Shown: piece after piece, positions 40,053 through 50,756 of the stretch | How the letters are laid out: each line of letters opens with the position of its first letter | Position numbering within the stretch: position 1 is the stretch's first letter | Assembly: GCA_963791235.1 (NCBI GenBank) | Contig: CAWBRW010000017.1 | Span: 372,001-436,000 of the forward strand | DNA from: JALORV01 sp963791235 | GTDB lineage: Bacteria; Pseudomonadota; Gammaproteobacteria; Burkholderiales; Burkholderiaceae_F | Length of the DNA: 64,000 nucleotides | Reading direction: 5' to 3' | The notes under the pieces: generated by a model | Databases searched by the model: none | Told to the model about the DNA's origin: nothing | Seen by the model: only the letters and a program-made list of their open reading frames with translations | Position numbers and translations under genes: made by a program

Positions 40053-42258
40053 ATGAGCGACACGACCGACGGCGTGTCGGAACGCACTGGCTGCCCGCCG
40101 ACATCGGCGCCGGCGATCCCGAAGCGGCCGCCGGCGCGATCCCGAACCTGATCGCCGGCCTGGTCGAGACCGAGACCTGGCGCAATGCGGCCACGGTGCT
40201 GCTCGGGTTGCTGCTGATCGGACTCGGGCTACTGGACCTACACCGGCGTGCGCACTGCCCTGGCTGAGACGCGCGCGCGAGCCTCGAGGCGCTGCTGGGC
40301 ACGGTCGTCAAGGGCCTCGACGTGTGGGCCTATCGAGCACATGGCCGAGGTGCAGCGGGCGGCGCGCAACCCGACAGTGGTCGACGCAGGCGACCAAGTT
40401 CATCGGCGAACCGCCGCGAACGTCGAGGCCGAAGTCGGGCCGCTGCACGCAGGAAGCCGAGCGGCTGAGTGCCGAAGTCCAGGCGCGGCTGTCGACGTCA
40501 GGCGTGGTGGCGTTCCGCATCCTCGATCGCGATGGCCGGGTGCTGTCGTCCAAGGACCCGCTGCGCTGCGGACAGCGCATCCGCTCCGGTGTGTTCGCGA
40601 GCGGCTCGACCGGCCTTCGAGGGCAAGCCGCAGTTCGTCCGGCCGTATCCGGATCGATGCGGAGTTGTCCGTACGCGGCGGCCGACGGCTCGCCCCGTCC
40701 GGTCGCGTGGTTCCTCGCGCCGATACGCATCGGCGACGGGCACGCCGGTCGCGGCACTCGCGATGGGCGTGGCGACCGATCGCGAACTCGAGACGATCTT
40801 TCGCGGCGGCGCGGCCCGGGCGAAACCGGCGAGGCCTATGCCTTCGGCGACGACGGCCTCATGCTCACCTCGAGTCGCGAGGTCGAGACCCTGGCGATCG
40901 AGGGCGCTGCGCCAGCTCGGGCCGAGGCACGCCGAGCCGGATTCACGTGCGTGATCCGGGAGGCGCACTGGCGGCCGGCGACGTGCCGCAGCTTGCAGCC
41001 GACCGCGCGCCCGCTGACCGAGGCGGCGGCGATGGCAATCGCTGCGCGCGGCAAGAAGGCCGAGGTCGATCGCAGGGGCGCTGATTGCGACGCCGTACCG
41101 CGGCTATCGCGGCGACCGAGGTGATCGGCGCCTGGCAATGGCTGCCCGCCTACGACTTTGGCGTCGCTGCGGAGATGTCGGCCGACGAGGCATTGACGAC
41201 ACTGCGCTATCTGACGATCAGCTTCTCGGTCATCGGCGGCATCGTCGCGCTGACGCTGGTGGCAGCCTTCATGTCGGCGTTCCTGCTGGCGCGACTGAGC
41301 CGGCAGTTCGGGCGCGTGCAGCGGCTCGGCGCGTACACGCTCGGAGCGCAAGGTGAGCGAGGGCGGCATGGCGACGATCTACCTGGCGCGCCACGCGCTG
41401 CTGAAGCGGCCCACCGCGATCAAGATCCTGAAGAAGCACATCGCGACCGACGAGTTCATTCACCGGTTCGAGCGCGAGGTCCAGCTCGCCAGCCAGCTGC
41501 TGCACCCGAACACCGTCGAGATCTACGACTTCGGGCGCACGCGCGAGGGCCAGCCGTACTACGTGATGGAGTACCTCGACGGCGTGACGCTGGCGGAGCT
41601 GGTCGCAGCACTCCGGCCGGGTGCCGCCGGGCCGCGCGATCCACATCCTGCGGCAGGTGGCCGCCGCGCTGCGCGAGGCGCACGCGCACGGGATGATCCA
41701 CCGCGACGTCAAGCCCGAGAACGTGATGCTGTGCCGGCGGGCGAGGACGATGTCGTCAAGCTGCTCGACTTCGGACTGGTCAAGAATCTCGAGCGCGCCG
41801 ACACGCGCGACATCACCAAGCAGCTCAAGATCGTCGGCACGCCGCGCTACATGGCGCCGGAGCGGCTGATCAATCCGTCGGATGTCGATGCGCGCTCCGA
41901 CATCTATGCGCTCGGCGCGGTCGGCTACTTCCTGCTGACCGGCAAGCCGATCTTCGAAGGCGACGACAGCCTCGCGATCAGCAACCAGGTGCTGCATGCC
42001 ACGGCGCCGCGCGTTCGGCCGCCGGTGTCGCGGTGCCCGAGGCGCTCGACGACGCTGATTGCCTCCTGCCTCGAAAAGGACCGCGCCCGGCGCCCGAAGA
42101 GTGCCGAGGCCGTGGTCGAGGCGCTCGACCGGCTGGCGAGCCGCCTGGCGTGGACCCAGGGGATGCGGCGGCATGGTGGTCGGAGTATCCGCAAGCGTCC
42201 GCCAGGCGGCGCGTGGCGTCTGCAGCGCAGCGGACGACGCGGCAAACGATCGGCGTAG
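40053..42258 (+). CDS. Membrane Ser/Thr protein kinase with extracytoplasmic sensor domain (frameshifted)
   Basis: Reading needs many frame changes (near 40085, 40235, 40330, 40410, 40620, 41050, 41110, 41345, 41610, 41745, 42165). An N-terminal membrane helix (AATVLLGLLLIGLGLL) precedes about 300 residues that read like a Cache-type sensor (LEALLGTVVKGLDVW, GVVAFRILDRDGRVLSS, VIGAWQWLPAYDFGVAAEM). A second membrane helix (ISFSVIGGIVALTLVAAF) leads to a Hanks-type kinase: Gly loop SEGGMATIYLA, AIKILKKH, catalytic IHRDVKPENVML, metal-binding LLDFGLVKN and GTPRYMAPERL. It probably phosphorylates proteins in response to a periplasmic small molecule. The stop is uncertain; the C-terminal frame is unclear after 42165. 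Confidence 0.75.
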
Positions 42259-42277
42259 CCCTCACGCGCCACTGGCG

Positions 42278-43546
42278 TCAGCCGGGTCGCGACTGCGACA
42301 TCCGACGGCGACGTGCGACGCGACGACCGCAGCACTCAGCGCGCCGCCAGCGCATCGCGAGCGCGAGGAAGGCCAGCGAGCACAGCGCCACCGCGGCCAG
42401 CATCAGCGCGACGCGTCGTAGTCGCGCGTCCAGGCCCAGGCGAACGGCCGCGACCAGCGGCCCGACGGCCTTGGCGATGAGCACCGGCGCCGCGAGCGCA
42501 CCGTTGACGGCGCCGTAGTGGTCGCGGCCGAAGAATTCGACGGGAATCGTGCCGCGCACGATCGTCATCACGCCGTTGCCGGCGCCAAAGAGCAGGGCGA
42601 AGAGCGAGGAAGTTCGACGCCGACGGTTCCGGCGATCACCAGCAGCAGGATCGACGCCGGCAGCAGCCCGCATGGCGATGAGCGCCGACGCGTGGCCGGC
42701 GAAACGCGCTGGCCGAAGGTCATCTCGGCCAGGCGTCCCAGCGACCTGCATCGGACCGATCAGCGCGCCCAGCGCGGCGGCCTGGGCCGCTGTCAGGCCT
42801 TTGGCGATGATCATCGCGAGCAGGTGAATCGTCATCGCGGAGAACACCAGCGCGTTGAACGTGAAGGCGGCGGCGAGCAGGTAAAAGACGGGCGTGCGCA
42901 TCGCGTCCCCGAGCGAGTGCGAGGCGTGCCTGCTGCCGGCGGGTCGGCCAGGCGCGGTCCGCCGCGCGGCAGCAGGCGTCAGGTGCAGCGGAACGCAGAC
43001 GACCAGGTTGAAGCGCACCGAAGATCACCGCCGTCGTCGCGCCAGCCGAACGCGTCGATCAGTGCCTGCCCCAGTGGCCAGAACACCGTGCTCGCGAATC
43101 CGCCGAACAGCGTCAGCACCGCGATGGCGCGACGATGGTTGTTGACGAAAGCCCGCGTCAGGACGGCGAAGGCCGGCTCGTACAGCGTCCCGGCCATCGC
43201 CACGCCGAGCAGCGCCCACACGACATACAGCTGCACCAGCGACGTCACCTGGCCGAGCGCCGCCAGCGCCGCCGCGGCGAGCAGCGAGCCTGCGGCCATC
43301 AGCATCCGGCCGCCGCGCCGGTCGATGGCTCGACCCGACGACCGGCGCCAGCAGGCCGGAAACCAGCAGCGAGACGCGTGAACGCTCCGACCACGACCGA
43401 CTTGCTGGCACCCAGCGCCGCTTGCAGCGGCTCCATCAGCAAGGGGAACAGGTAGTAGATCGAGCCCCAGGCCGTGATCTGGGTGATGCCCAGGGCCAGC
43501 ACGGCGCTCCACGGTTCGCGCGGTTCGAGCGCGCGGTCGTTGTCAT
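42278..43546 (-). CDS. Major facilitator superfamily transporter (frameshifted)
   Basis: Hydrophobic segments on both sides of several breaks (near 43505, 43375, 43330, 43025, 42735, 42615) restore a 12-helix carrier. ALGITQITAWGSIYYLFPLL is a typical first helix, and RAIDRRGGRMLMAAGSLLAA is the MFS loop 2-3 motif. TLFGGFASTVFWPLGQALIDAFGWR and LFGAGNGVMTIVRGTIPVEFFG follow. It resembles the oxalate/formate-type or YbfB-like group of MFS carriers. Substrate unknown. The start is tentative, and the stop assumes the last frame. Confidence 0.65.
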
Positions 43547-43686
43547 CGAGGCAGGTGCGGTCGAGCGCCAGACAGGGTGAAGTGCCGGCCCGCAGCGTAC
43601 CGGCGATGGGCAGCGCGATCGCCGCGCTGCAGCAGGTGCGCTGCAGCGAAACCGCACTGGGGCTGCGGCCTAGCCGAACACGGCGC

Positions 43687-44172
43687 TCAGGCGCCGGCCT
43701 TGTGGGCCGACCGGCCAAGTAGGTGTCGAGCAGTTGCAGCCGGGTTGCCTGCAGGCGTTCGGCCACGACACCGAGCAGTCGGTGCATCAGCTTGAAGCCG
43801 AACGCGGGTTCACTTTCGCACAGCGCGAGCAGCTCGCGGCCGTCGAACGCCAGTGCCCCGACCTGCTCCAGCGCGCGCGCCTGGAAGTACTTGCCCTGGC
43901 CCATCAGCACCGCAGACCAGCCGAGTTCGTCTCCGGCGCTCAGCGTGTGCACGCGGTGCGCCACGCCCTCGGAAACGATCTCGAGGCGCCACCCGGCCGG
44001 ACACGACCAGGAAGAAGTCATGGATATCGTCGCCCTCGCGGAAGATCACCTCGTTGCGCGCGAAGCTGACGTTGCGCGCCAGTGACGCAAGTTTCTCGAT
44101 GGCCGGGCCACCCATGCCGTACGTGAACGGATGGCGAGCCAGCAGGGTCTGGGTCGACGTTTGCGCGGTCAT
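43687..44172 (-). CDS. Cyclic nucleotide-binding domain protein without HTH (frameshifted)
   Basis: ATG 44172 has GAAGGAG upstream. Of about 160 residues, RNEVIFREGDDIHDFFLVVSGRV and LSAGDELGWSAVLMGQGKYFQARALEQV form one CRP-like cNMP-binding beta-roll, followed by a long helix (LMHRLLGVVAERLQATRLQLLDTYL). Breaks lie near 44000 and 43700; the restored end is KAGA with a stop at 43687. The CRP/FNR helix-turn-helix is missing, so it is probably not a DNA-binding regulator by itself. It is divergent from nqrA, sharing a 180-bp promoter region with an FNR-like palindrome. Confidence 0.7.
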
Positions 44173-44255
44173 CAGGGCTCCTTCATGCAAGCGGTGCCGG
44201 GCCGTCGCCCGGGCACATCGAGGGCATAGGCTGCGCTCGCCCCAACGTCATGGCG

Positions 44256-44269
44256 TTGACGGTCGTCAA
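44256..44269. promoter_or_regulatory. FNR/Dnr-like palindrome upstream of nqrA
   Basis: TTGACGGTCGTCAA is a perfect palindrome matching TTGAT-N4-ATCAA at eight of ten positions. It lies 84 bp from both the nqrA start and the divergent cNMP-domain gene, so it could act on either. Confidence 0.6.
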
Positions 44270-44353
44270 GGCGCCGCAAGCAGGGCCCACTAAGGTCGCC
44301 GGACGCGTCTGTGCACATTGAAGGGCCTACCAGGGAGGGAGGGTGGCAGCGGC

Positions 44354-45703
44354 ATGACCGTGGTGCGCTCGAGCAGGGGACTCGACCTGCCGCTGGCCGG
44401 CGCGCCGGAGGGCGCGCGTCGAGTCGGCGCGCGCCGTGTCGACCGTCGCGCTGCTCGGGCCCGATTTCCCGGATTGAAGCCGGCCGTGAAGGTCGAGGTG
44501 GGCGATCGGGTGGCGCTGGGGCAGACGCTGATCGAGGACAAGCAGCGCCCCGGCGTGCGCTACACGGCGCCGGCCGGCGGAACCGTCACGGCCATACACC
44601 GCGGCGAGCGCCGCGCCCTGGTTTCGGTGGTGATTGCGGTTGACGAGCGCGAGCCGCAGGCGCCGTTCGAGAGCTTCAAGGGACCGGGCCAGGCGCGCGA
44701 TGCCGACGCGGTGCGCGCGCTGCTGCTCGAGTCCGGGCTGTGGACCGCGTTGCGCACGCGACCCGTTCGGCCGCGTGGCATCGCCCGAATGCGCACACCG
44801 GCCGCGATCTTCGTCACCGCGACCGACACGCGGCCCCATGCGGTCGCCGCCGGCAACGGTCATCGCCGAGCGCGCCGCGGACTTCCACGCCGGACTGGAG
44901 GCGCTGGTCGACCCTTGCGCCGACGGTCTATGTCTGCGTCGCCGAGGGTCATGCGCGTCAGTGCGCCGGCGGGCGTGGAGGTGGTCGAGTTCGCCGGTCC
45001 GCATCCGAGCGGCAACGCCGGCTGGCACGTGCATCAGTTGCTGCCCGTCGGCCTGCATCGCAGCGTCTGGACCATCGGCTACCAGGACGTCATCGCCATC
45101 GGCTGCCTCGTGACGACGGGCCGCCTCGATGTCGAGCGCGTCGTCTCGCTGGGTGGCCCGGGCGCACGCAAGCCGCGCCTGCTGCGTACGCGCCAGGGCG
45201 CCTCGCTCGATGAACTGCTCGAAGGCGAACTGCTGCCCGGGCGCCAGCGCGTGATCTCGGGGTCGGTGCTCGACGGCCGCGCGCGCACGTCGGAGGCCGA
45301 TGCCTTTCTCGGGCGCCATCACCTGCAGATTGCCGTGCTGCCCGAGGCCGGTGAGCGCGAGATGTTCGGCTACATCGCGCCGGGCGCGGAGAAGTTCTCG
45401 GTCACGAACACCGTGCTCGGCGCCTTCCGCCGTGCGCACCGCTTTGCCTTCAGCACGACCACCAACGGCTCGCCGCGCGCGATGGTGCCGATCGGCTCCT
45501 ACGAGCGCGTGATGCCCTTCGACATGCTGCCGACCTTCCTGCTGCGCGCGCTGATCATCCGCGACGACCAGCGCGCCGTCGAACTGGGCGCGCTCGAGCT
45601 CGACGAGGACGACATCGCGCTGTGCACCTACGTGTGCCCCGGCAAGACCGAGTACGGGCCGCTGCTGCGCGCCGCGCTCGACCGCATCGAGAAGGAACAC
45701 TGA
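44354..45703 (+). CDS. nqrA: Na+-translocating NADH:quinone reductase subunit A (frameshifted)
   Basis: The start is RGLDLPLAGAPEG-like, as in all NqrA. LKPAVKVEVGDRVALGQTL, APAGGTVTAIHRGERRALVSVVIAVD and the late ALCTYVCPGKTEYGPLLR are diagnostic. About 450 residues, normal size. Breaks near 44855, 44913 and 44950 are extra bases. NqrA is the peripheral quinone-associated subunit. It opens an operon running through nqrM. Confidence 0.92.
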   Translation: MTVVRSSRGLDLPLAGAPEGARRVGARRVDRRAARARFPGLKPAVKVEVGDRVALGQTLIEDKQRPGVRYTAPAGGTVTAIHRGERRALVSVVIAVDEREPQAPFESFKGPGQARDADAVRALLLESGLWTALRTRPVRPRGIARMRTPAAIFVTATDTRPHAVAAGNGHRRARRGLPRRTGGAGRPLRRRSMSASPRVMRVSAPAGVEVVEFAGPHPSGNAGWHVHQLLPVGLHRSVWTIGYQDVIAIGCLVTTGRLDVERVVSLGGPGARKPRLLRTRQGASLDELLEGELLPGRQRVISGSVLDGRARTSEADAFLGRHHLQIAVLPEAGEREMFGYIAPGAEKFSVTNTVLGAFRRAHRFAFSTTTNGSPRAMVPIGSYERVMPFDMLPTFLLRALIIRDDQRAVELGALELDEDDIALCTYVCPGKTEYGPLLRAALDRIEKEH

Positions 45704-46939
45704 TGCGCTGGTTGCGGCAGCAGCTCGACCACGTCGCACCGACCTTCGAGAAGGGCGGCAAGCTGCATCGCTGGCACCCGCTGTGGGAGGCGATGGACAC
45801 GTTCTTCTACTCGCCGTCGTCGGTCACGACGACCGGCGCGCACGTGCGCGATGCGATCGACCTGAAGCGCATGATGATGACGGTCGTCATCGCCGCGCTG
45901 CCGTGCGTGTTCATGGCGATGTTCAACACCGGGCTGCAGGCGAATCTCGGCGATCGATCCGGCCAAGGTCGGGCAGCTCGACGGCTGGCGGCACGCGGTG
46001 ATCGGCCTGCTGGGCACGGGCTATTCGCCGTCGAGCGCCATCGCCAATCTCGTGCACGGCGCGCTGTACTTCCTGCCGCTTTACATCGTCACGATGGTCG
46101 TCGGCCTCACCTGGGAGGTGCTGTTCGCGATCGTGCGCAAGGTCGAGGTCAACGAAGGCTTCTTCGTCACCGGCATCCTGTTCCCGCTGATCCTGCCGCC
46201 GACGACGCCGCTGTGGCAGGCCGCGCTCGGCATCAGCTTCGGCGTGGTGATCGCCAAGGAAGTGTTCGGCGGCACCGGCATGAACTTCATCAACCCGGCG
46301 CTGGCGGCGCGGGCGTTCCTGTTCTTCGCCTATCCCGGGCGAGATCTCCGGCGACAAGGTCTGGACGGCGGTGCCGCAGGGCGCGGCGGTCGACGGCTTC
46401 TCCGGCGCCACGCTGCTTGGGCAGATGCGCGTGATGACGCGAGCCGTTCGAGCAGGCAGGCTTCTCCTGGTGGAACGCGTTCATCGGCCTGGAGCCCGGC
46501 TCGATGGGCGAGACCTCGGCGCTCGCCTGCCTGATCGGCGCGATCATCATCGCCGTGACCAAGGTCGGTTCGTGGCGCACGATGGCTCGCGTGTCGACGC
46601 TCGGCACCATCGCGATGGCGCTGCTGTTCAATGCGATCGGCTCGTCGACCAATCCCTGGTTCGGCGTGCCGTTCTGGTGGCACATGGTGCTCGGCGGCTG
46701 GGCCTTCGGCATGGCCTTCATGGCCACCGACCCGGTGACGTCGCCGTTCAGCGAGCAAGGGCAAGTGGATCTACGGCTTCATGATCGGCGCGCTGGTCGT
46801 GCTGATCCGCATCGTCAACCCGGCGTATCCGGAGGCGATGATGCTGGTGATCCTGTTCATGAACGTGATGGCGCCGGTCATCGACTACTTCTTCGTCAAG
46901 GCCAACATCACGCGGAGGAAGCGTCGTGTCGAAGCGTGA
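45703..46939 (+). CDS. nqrB: Na+-translocating NADH:quinone reductase subunit B (frameshifted)
   Basis: Ten-helix membrane subunit. MDTFFYSPSSVTTTGAHVRDAIDLKR is the family start. VDGFSGATLLGQ holds the Thr to which FMN is attached by a phosphoester. NFINPALAARAFLFFAYPG and PWFGVPFWWHMVLGGWAFG are conserved. Breaks near 45952, 46340, 46443 and 46757 are each one extra G or C. The end overlaps nqrC by 14 bp. Confidence 0.92.
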
Positions 46940-47720
46940 GAGCACGCGCTACACGCTGCTGTTCGCCACCGCGGTGTGCGTGGTGTGCGCGCTGCTGGTG
47001 TCGGTGGCGGCGGTCAGCCTGCAGCCGCGGCAGGCCGCCAGCCGCGCGCCTGTACATGGAGAAGAACGTGCTGCTGGCGGCCGGTCTGCTCGAACCCGGC
47101 AGCGATGTCACGGCGCAGGACGTCAATCGCATCTTCGACGAGCGCATCCGCGTGCGCCTGGTCGACCTCGCCACCGGCGAACTGGTGCCGGAAGACAAGA
47201 TGGACGCGCGCGGCTACGACCAGCGCAAGGCGCGCGGCGATCCGACGACCAGCCGCGTCGCGCCGCCGAACAACGCCGGCATCGGCCGGCTGCCGAACCT
47301 GGGTGTCGTCTACTTCATCATGAAGGGCGACACGGTCGACCAGATCGTCATCGCGGTCGAGGGCCTCGGCATGTGGGGGACGATCTACGGCTTCCTCGTC
47401 GCTCGACCGCGACACCAACACGGTGCGCGGACTGACGTACTACGACCAGAAGGAAACGCCGGGCCTCGGCGGCGAGATCGGCAATCCGAAGTGGCAGGCG
47501 CTGTGGCGCGGCCGCAAGGGCTTCGACGACCAGTGGAACGCGCGCATCACGGTCATCAAGGGGCAGGCCGGTGCGCCCGGAGGCCGACCCGCTGCGGGTC
47601 GACGGCCTGTCGGGCGCGACCGTCACCAGCAACGCGATCACGCGGCTGATGCAGTTCTGGCTGTCGGACAACGGCTACGGCAAGTTCCTGAAGCGCTTCC
47701 GGGAGGGGCAGGTCACATGA
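46926..47720 (+). CDS. nqrC: Na+-translocating NADH:quinone reductase subunit C (frameshifted)
   Basis: GTG start inside the end of nqrB. One N-terminal helix (TLLFATAVCVVCALLVSVAAV) anchors a periplasmic domain with GLGMWGTIYGFLAL, ETPGLGGEIGNPKW and the FMN attachment motif LSGATVTSNAI. Breaks lie near 47048, 47404 and 47579. About 262 residues, normal. The FMN on its Thr is added by ApbE, encoded downstream. Confidence 0.92.
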
Positions 47721-47764
47721 GCTTGCACAACCAGCGGGCGCACGCGCCGGCGCGCGGAGGCTAG

Positions 47765-48403
47765 ATGGCCGCGATCCCCTCAGCCGCGAGGACCGCAAGG
47801 TCGCTGATCGATCCGCTGATCATCAACAATCCGATCGGCGTGCAGGTGCTGGGCATCTGCTCGGCGCTGGCGGTGACCACGCGCATGGACAAGGCGCTGG
47901 TGATGGGCATCGGCGTGACGCTGGTGACGGCGCTGGCCAACCTCGCCGTCAGCCTGGTGCGCAACTACACGCCGGGCAGCATCCGCATCATCGTGCAGCT
48001 GTCGATCATCGCGTCGCTGGTGATCGTGTTCGACCAGATCCTGAAGGCGACGCTGTACGAGCTGTCGCTCGAGCTGTCGGTGTTCGTCGGGCTCATCATC
48101 ACCAACTGCATCGTCATGGGGCGCGCCGAGGGCTATGCGATGCAGAACCCGCCATTGCGATCGTTCTGGGATGGCATCGGCAACGGGCTGGGCTACGCGC
48201 TGGTGCTGATGCTGGTGGCGCTGGCGCGCGAGCTGCTCGGCGCCGGCAAGATCTTCGGCTTCACGGTGCTGCCGCTGGTGAAGGACGGCGGCTGGTACGT
48301 GCCCAACGGGCTGATGCTGCTGGCGCCGTCGGCGCTGTTCGTCATCGGGCTGCTGATCTGGGCGCTGCGGGTGTGGAAGCCGCAGCTGCAAGAGAAAGAC
48401 TCG
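47765..48403 (+). CDS. nqrD: Na+-translocating NADH:quinone reductase subunit D, reading on into nqrE
   Basis: An integral membrane subunit of about 213 residues with six helices: LIDPLIINNPIGVQVLGICSALAVT, LIITNCIVMGRAEGYAMQNPP and LMLLAPSALFVIGLLIWALR are typical. The Cys in the first region and the one in TNCIVMGR match the residues that hold the intramembrane iron centre with NqrE. As written, no stop separates it from nqrE: QEKDS runs straight into MEHF. Removal of one C near 48402 would restore TGATG, the overlap seen at other junctions here. Confidence 0.9.
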
Positions 48404-49020
48404 ATGGAGCACTTCGCCAACCTCGCGATCCGCTCGATCTTCCTCGAGAACATGGCGCTCGCCTACTTCCTCGGCATGTGCTCGTTCCTGGCGTGCTCGA
48501 AGAAGGTGGAAACGGCGATCGGCCTGGGCGTGGCGGTGATCTTCGTGCAGGTGCTGACGGTGCCGCTCAACAACCTGCTGCTGCACTACCTGCTGGCCGA
48601 AGGGTGCGCTGGCGTGGGTCAGTCCCGTCGCTCGCGACCGTCAATCTCAGCTTCCTGTCGTTCATCCTGTTCATCGGCACGATCGCGGCGGCCGTGCAGA
48701 TCGTCGAGATGGCGGTCGACCGCTATGCGCCGAAGCTCTACACGACGCTCGGCGTGTTCCTGCCGCTGATCGCGGTCAACTGCGTGATCCTGGCCGGGTC
48801 GCTGTTCATGCAGGAGCGCGACTACTCGTTCGCCGAGAGCGTGGTGTTCGGCATCGGCTCGGGGTTCGGCTGGTTCATCGCGATCGTCGCGATGGCGGCG
48901 ATCCGCGAGAAGATGACCTATTCGCACGTGCCGGACGGGCTGAAGGGGCTGGGCATCACCTTCATCACGGCCGGCCTGATGTCGCTCGCCTTCATGGTGT
49001 TCTCCGGAATCCAACTCTAG
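48404..49020 (+). CDS. nqrE: Na+-translocating NADH:quinone reductase subunit E (one frameshift)
   Basis: MEHFANLAIRSIFLENMALAYFLGMCSFLACSKKV is the NqrE start with its conserved Cys. After a break near 48612, VNCVILAGSLFMQERDYSFAESVVFGIGSGFGWF and ALREKM-like AAIREKMTYSHVPDGLKGLG complete about 203 residues. It forms the intramembrane cluster with NqrD. See nqrD for the apparent in-frame join. Confidence 0.9.
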
Positions 49021-49035
49021 GACGCCGCAGCCGCC

Positions 49036-50261
49036 ATGCTCGACATCGTTCTCGCCGTCGTGATGTTCACCGGAGTGGTGCTGCTGCTGGTGGGCATCCT
49101 GCTGGGCGCGCGCAGCAAGCTCGTCGCCGCGGGCGAGGTCTCGATCGTCGTGAACGAGGATGCCGACAAGACCCTGAAGGTCGCGGCCGGCGGCACGCTG
49201 CTGGGCGCGCTCGCGGACAACAAGATCTTCATTCCCTCGGCCTGCGGCGGCAAGGGCGCCTGCGGCGTCTGCGAAGTGGTGATCAAGGAAGGCGGCGGCG
49301 CGCTGCTGCCGACCGAGACGGGTTTCATCAGCCCGGGCGAAGCGCGCCGCGGCTGCCGCCTCGCGTGCCAGGTCAAGGTCAAGGGCGACATGAAGATCGA
49401 GGTCGCGCCCGAGATCTTCAGCGTGCGCAAGTGGAACTGCCGCGTGATCTCCAACCGCAACGTCGCGACCTTCATCAAGGAACTGAAGCTCGAGCTGCCC
49501 GCAGGCGAGGAGGTGCCGTTCCGCGCGGGTGGCTACGTTCAGCTCGAGTGCCCGCCGCACGAGATCGACTTCAAGACCTTCGACATCGAGCCGGACTTCC
49601 GCGAGGCCTGGGACAAGTTCGACCTCTGGCGCTTTCGAGTCGGTCTCGCCGCAGCAGATCACGCGCGCCTATTCGATGGCGAACTACCCGCTCGAAAAGG
49701 GCATCCTGCTCTTCACGATCCGCATCGCGTTTCCGCCGGAGTACCGGCAGGACATCCCGCCGGGCATCATGAGTTCGTGGGTGTTCAACCTGAAGCCGGG
49801 CGACGAAGTGACGGTATCCGGTCCGTTCGGCGAGTTCTTTGCCCGCGACACGGAGGCCGAGATGTGCTTCGTCGGCGGCGGCGCCGGCATGGCGCCGATG
49901 CGCTCGCACATCTTCGACCAGCTGCTGCGGCTGCACTCCAAGCGCAAGATGACCTACTGGTACGGCGCACGCAGCATGCGCGAAGCGTTCTACGTCGAGG
50001 AGTTCGACAAGCTGGCGGCCGAGAACCCGAACTTCACCTGGCACCTGGCGCTGTCGGAGCCGCTGCCCGAGGACAACTGGACCGGGCCGACCGGCTTCAT
50101 CCACAACGTGCTGTACGACAACTACCTGAAGGACCATCCGGCGCCCGAGGATGTCGAGTACTACATGTGCGGCCCGGGACCGATGACGAAGGCCGTCATC
50201 GCGATGCTGCTGAACCTCGGGCGTCGATCGCGAGAACATCATGCTCGACGACTTCGGTTGA
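49036..50261 (+). CDS. nqrF: Na+-translocating NADH:quinone reductase subunit F (frameshifted)
   Basis: The NADH-oxidising subunit of about 407 residues. An N-terminal helix (IVLAVVMFTGVVLLLVGILL) is followed by a [2Fe-2S] domain, SACGGKGACGVCEV with RLACQVKV, then an FAD domain with RAYSMANYP and NAD loop VGGGAGMAPMRSHIFDQL. The final EYYMCGPGPMTKAV is typical. Breaks near 49637 and 50222 are an extra T and an extra base. Confidence 0.93.
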
Positions 50262-50280
50262 TCGGGCAGAGGAGGAGACG

Positions 50281-50734
50281 ATGCTGCAGGAGACCGTCGA
50301 GGAGGTCGTGCGCACCAAGGCGAGCGACGAACTGGTCTCGGTGCCGGCCTCGTCCACCGTTGCCGAAGCGGTGCAGGGTGATGGCCGCGCGCCACGTCGG
50401 TGCGGTGCTGATCAAGACCGAGGACGGGCTGGTCGGTGGCATCTTCACCGAGCGCGACGTGCTGGTGCGCGTCGTCAACGCCGGCCTCGATCCGAAGAAG
50501 ACGCCGATCTCGATGGTGATGACGCGCGACGTGCGCTTCGTCACGCCGGGCACGACGATCGAGGCAGCGCTGAGCCTGATGCACATGAACCGGCACCGGC
50601 ATCTGCTGGTGATCGACGGCCCGCGCGTGTTTGGGCTGGTCTCGATCGGCGATCTGGTGCGGCAGATGATCGAGCGCGGCGAAGGGCGGTTCGAAGCGGC
50701 AGTCCGCGGAGCGGCGCCGCGCATCGACAGCTGA
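50281..50734 (+). CDS. CBS-domain pair protein (one frameshift)
   Basis: ATG 50281 has GAGGAGGAG upstream. About 150 residues comprise two CBS motifs: VSVPASSTVAEAVQVMAARHVGAVLI and VRFVTPGTTIEAALSLMHMNRHRHLLVIDG. An extra G near 50382 breaks the first. CBS pairs bind adenine nucleotides or NAD-type ligands; a regulatory role for the Nqr complex is only suggested by location between nqrF and apbE. Confidence 0.82.
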
Positions 50735-50756
50735 GCGATTAGCAGGAGAACACGAC

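Noticed and set aside
44354..50261. Rnf complex instead of Nqr
   Set aside because: The first subunit is NqrA, with its own family pattern, and the last has the FAD/NADH-binding NqrF domain. Rnf has RnfB and RnfC ferredoxin-type subunits, which are absent.
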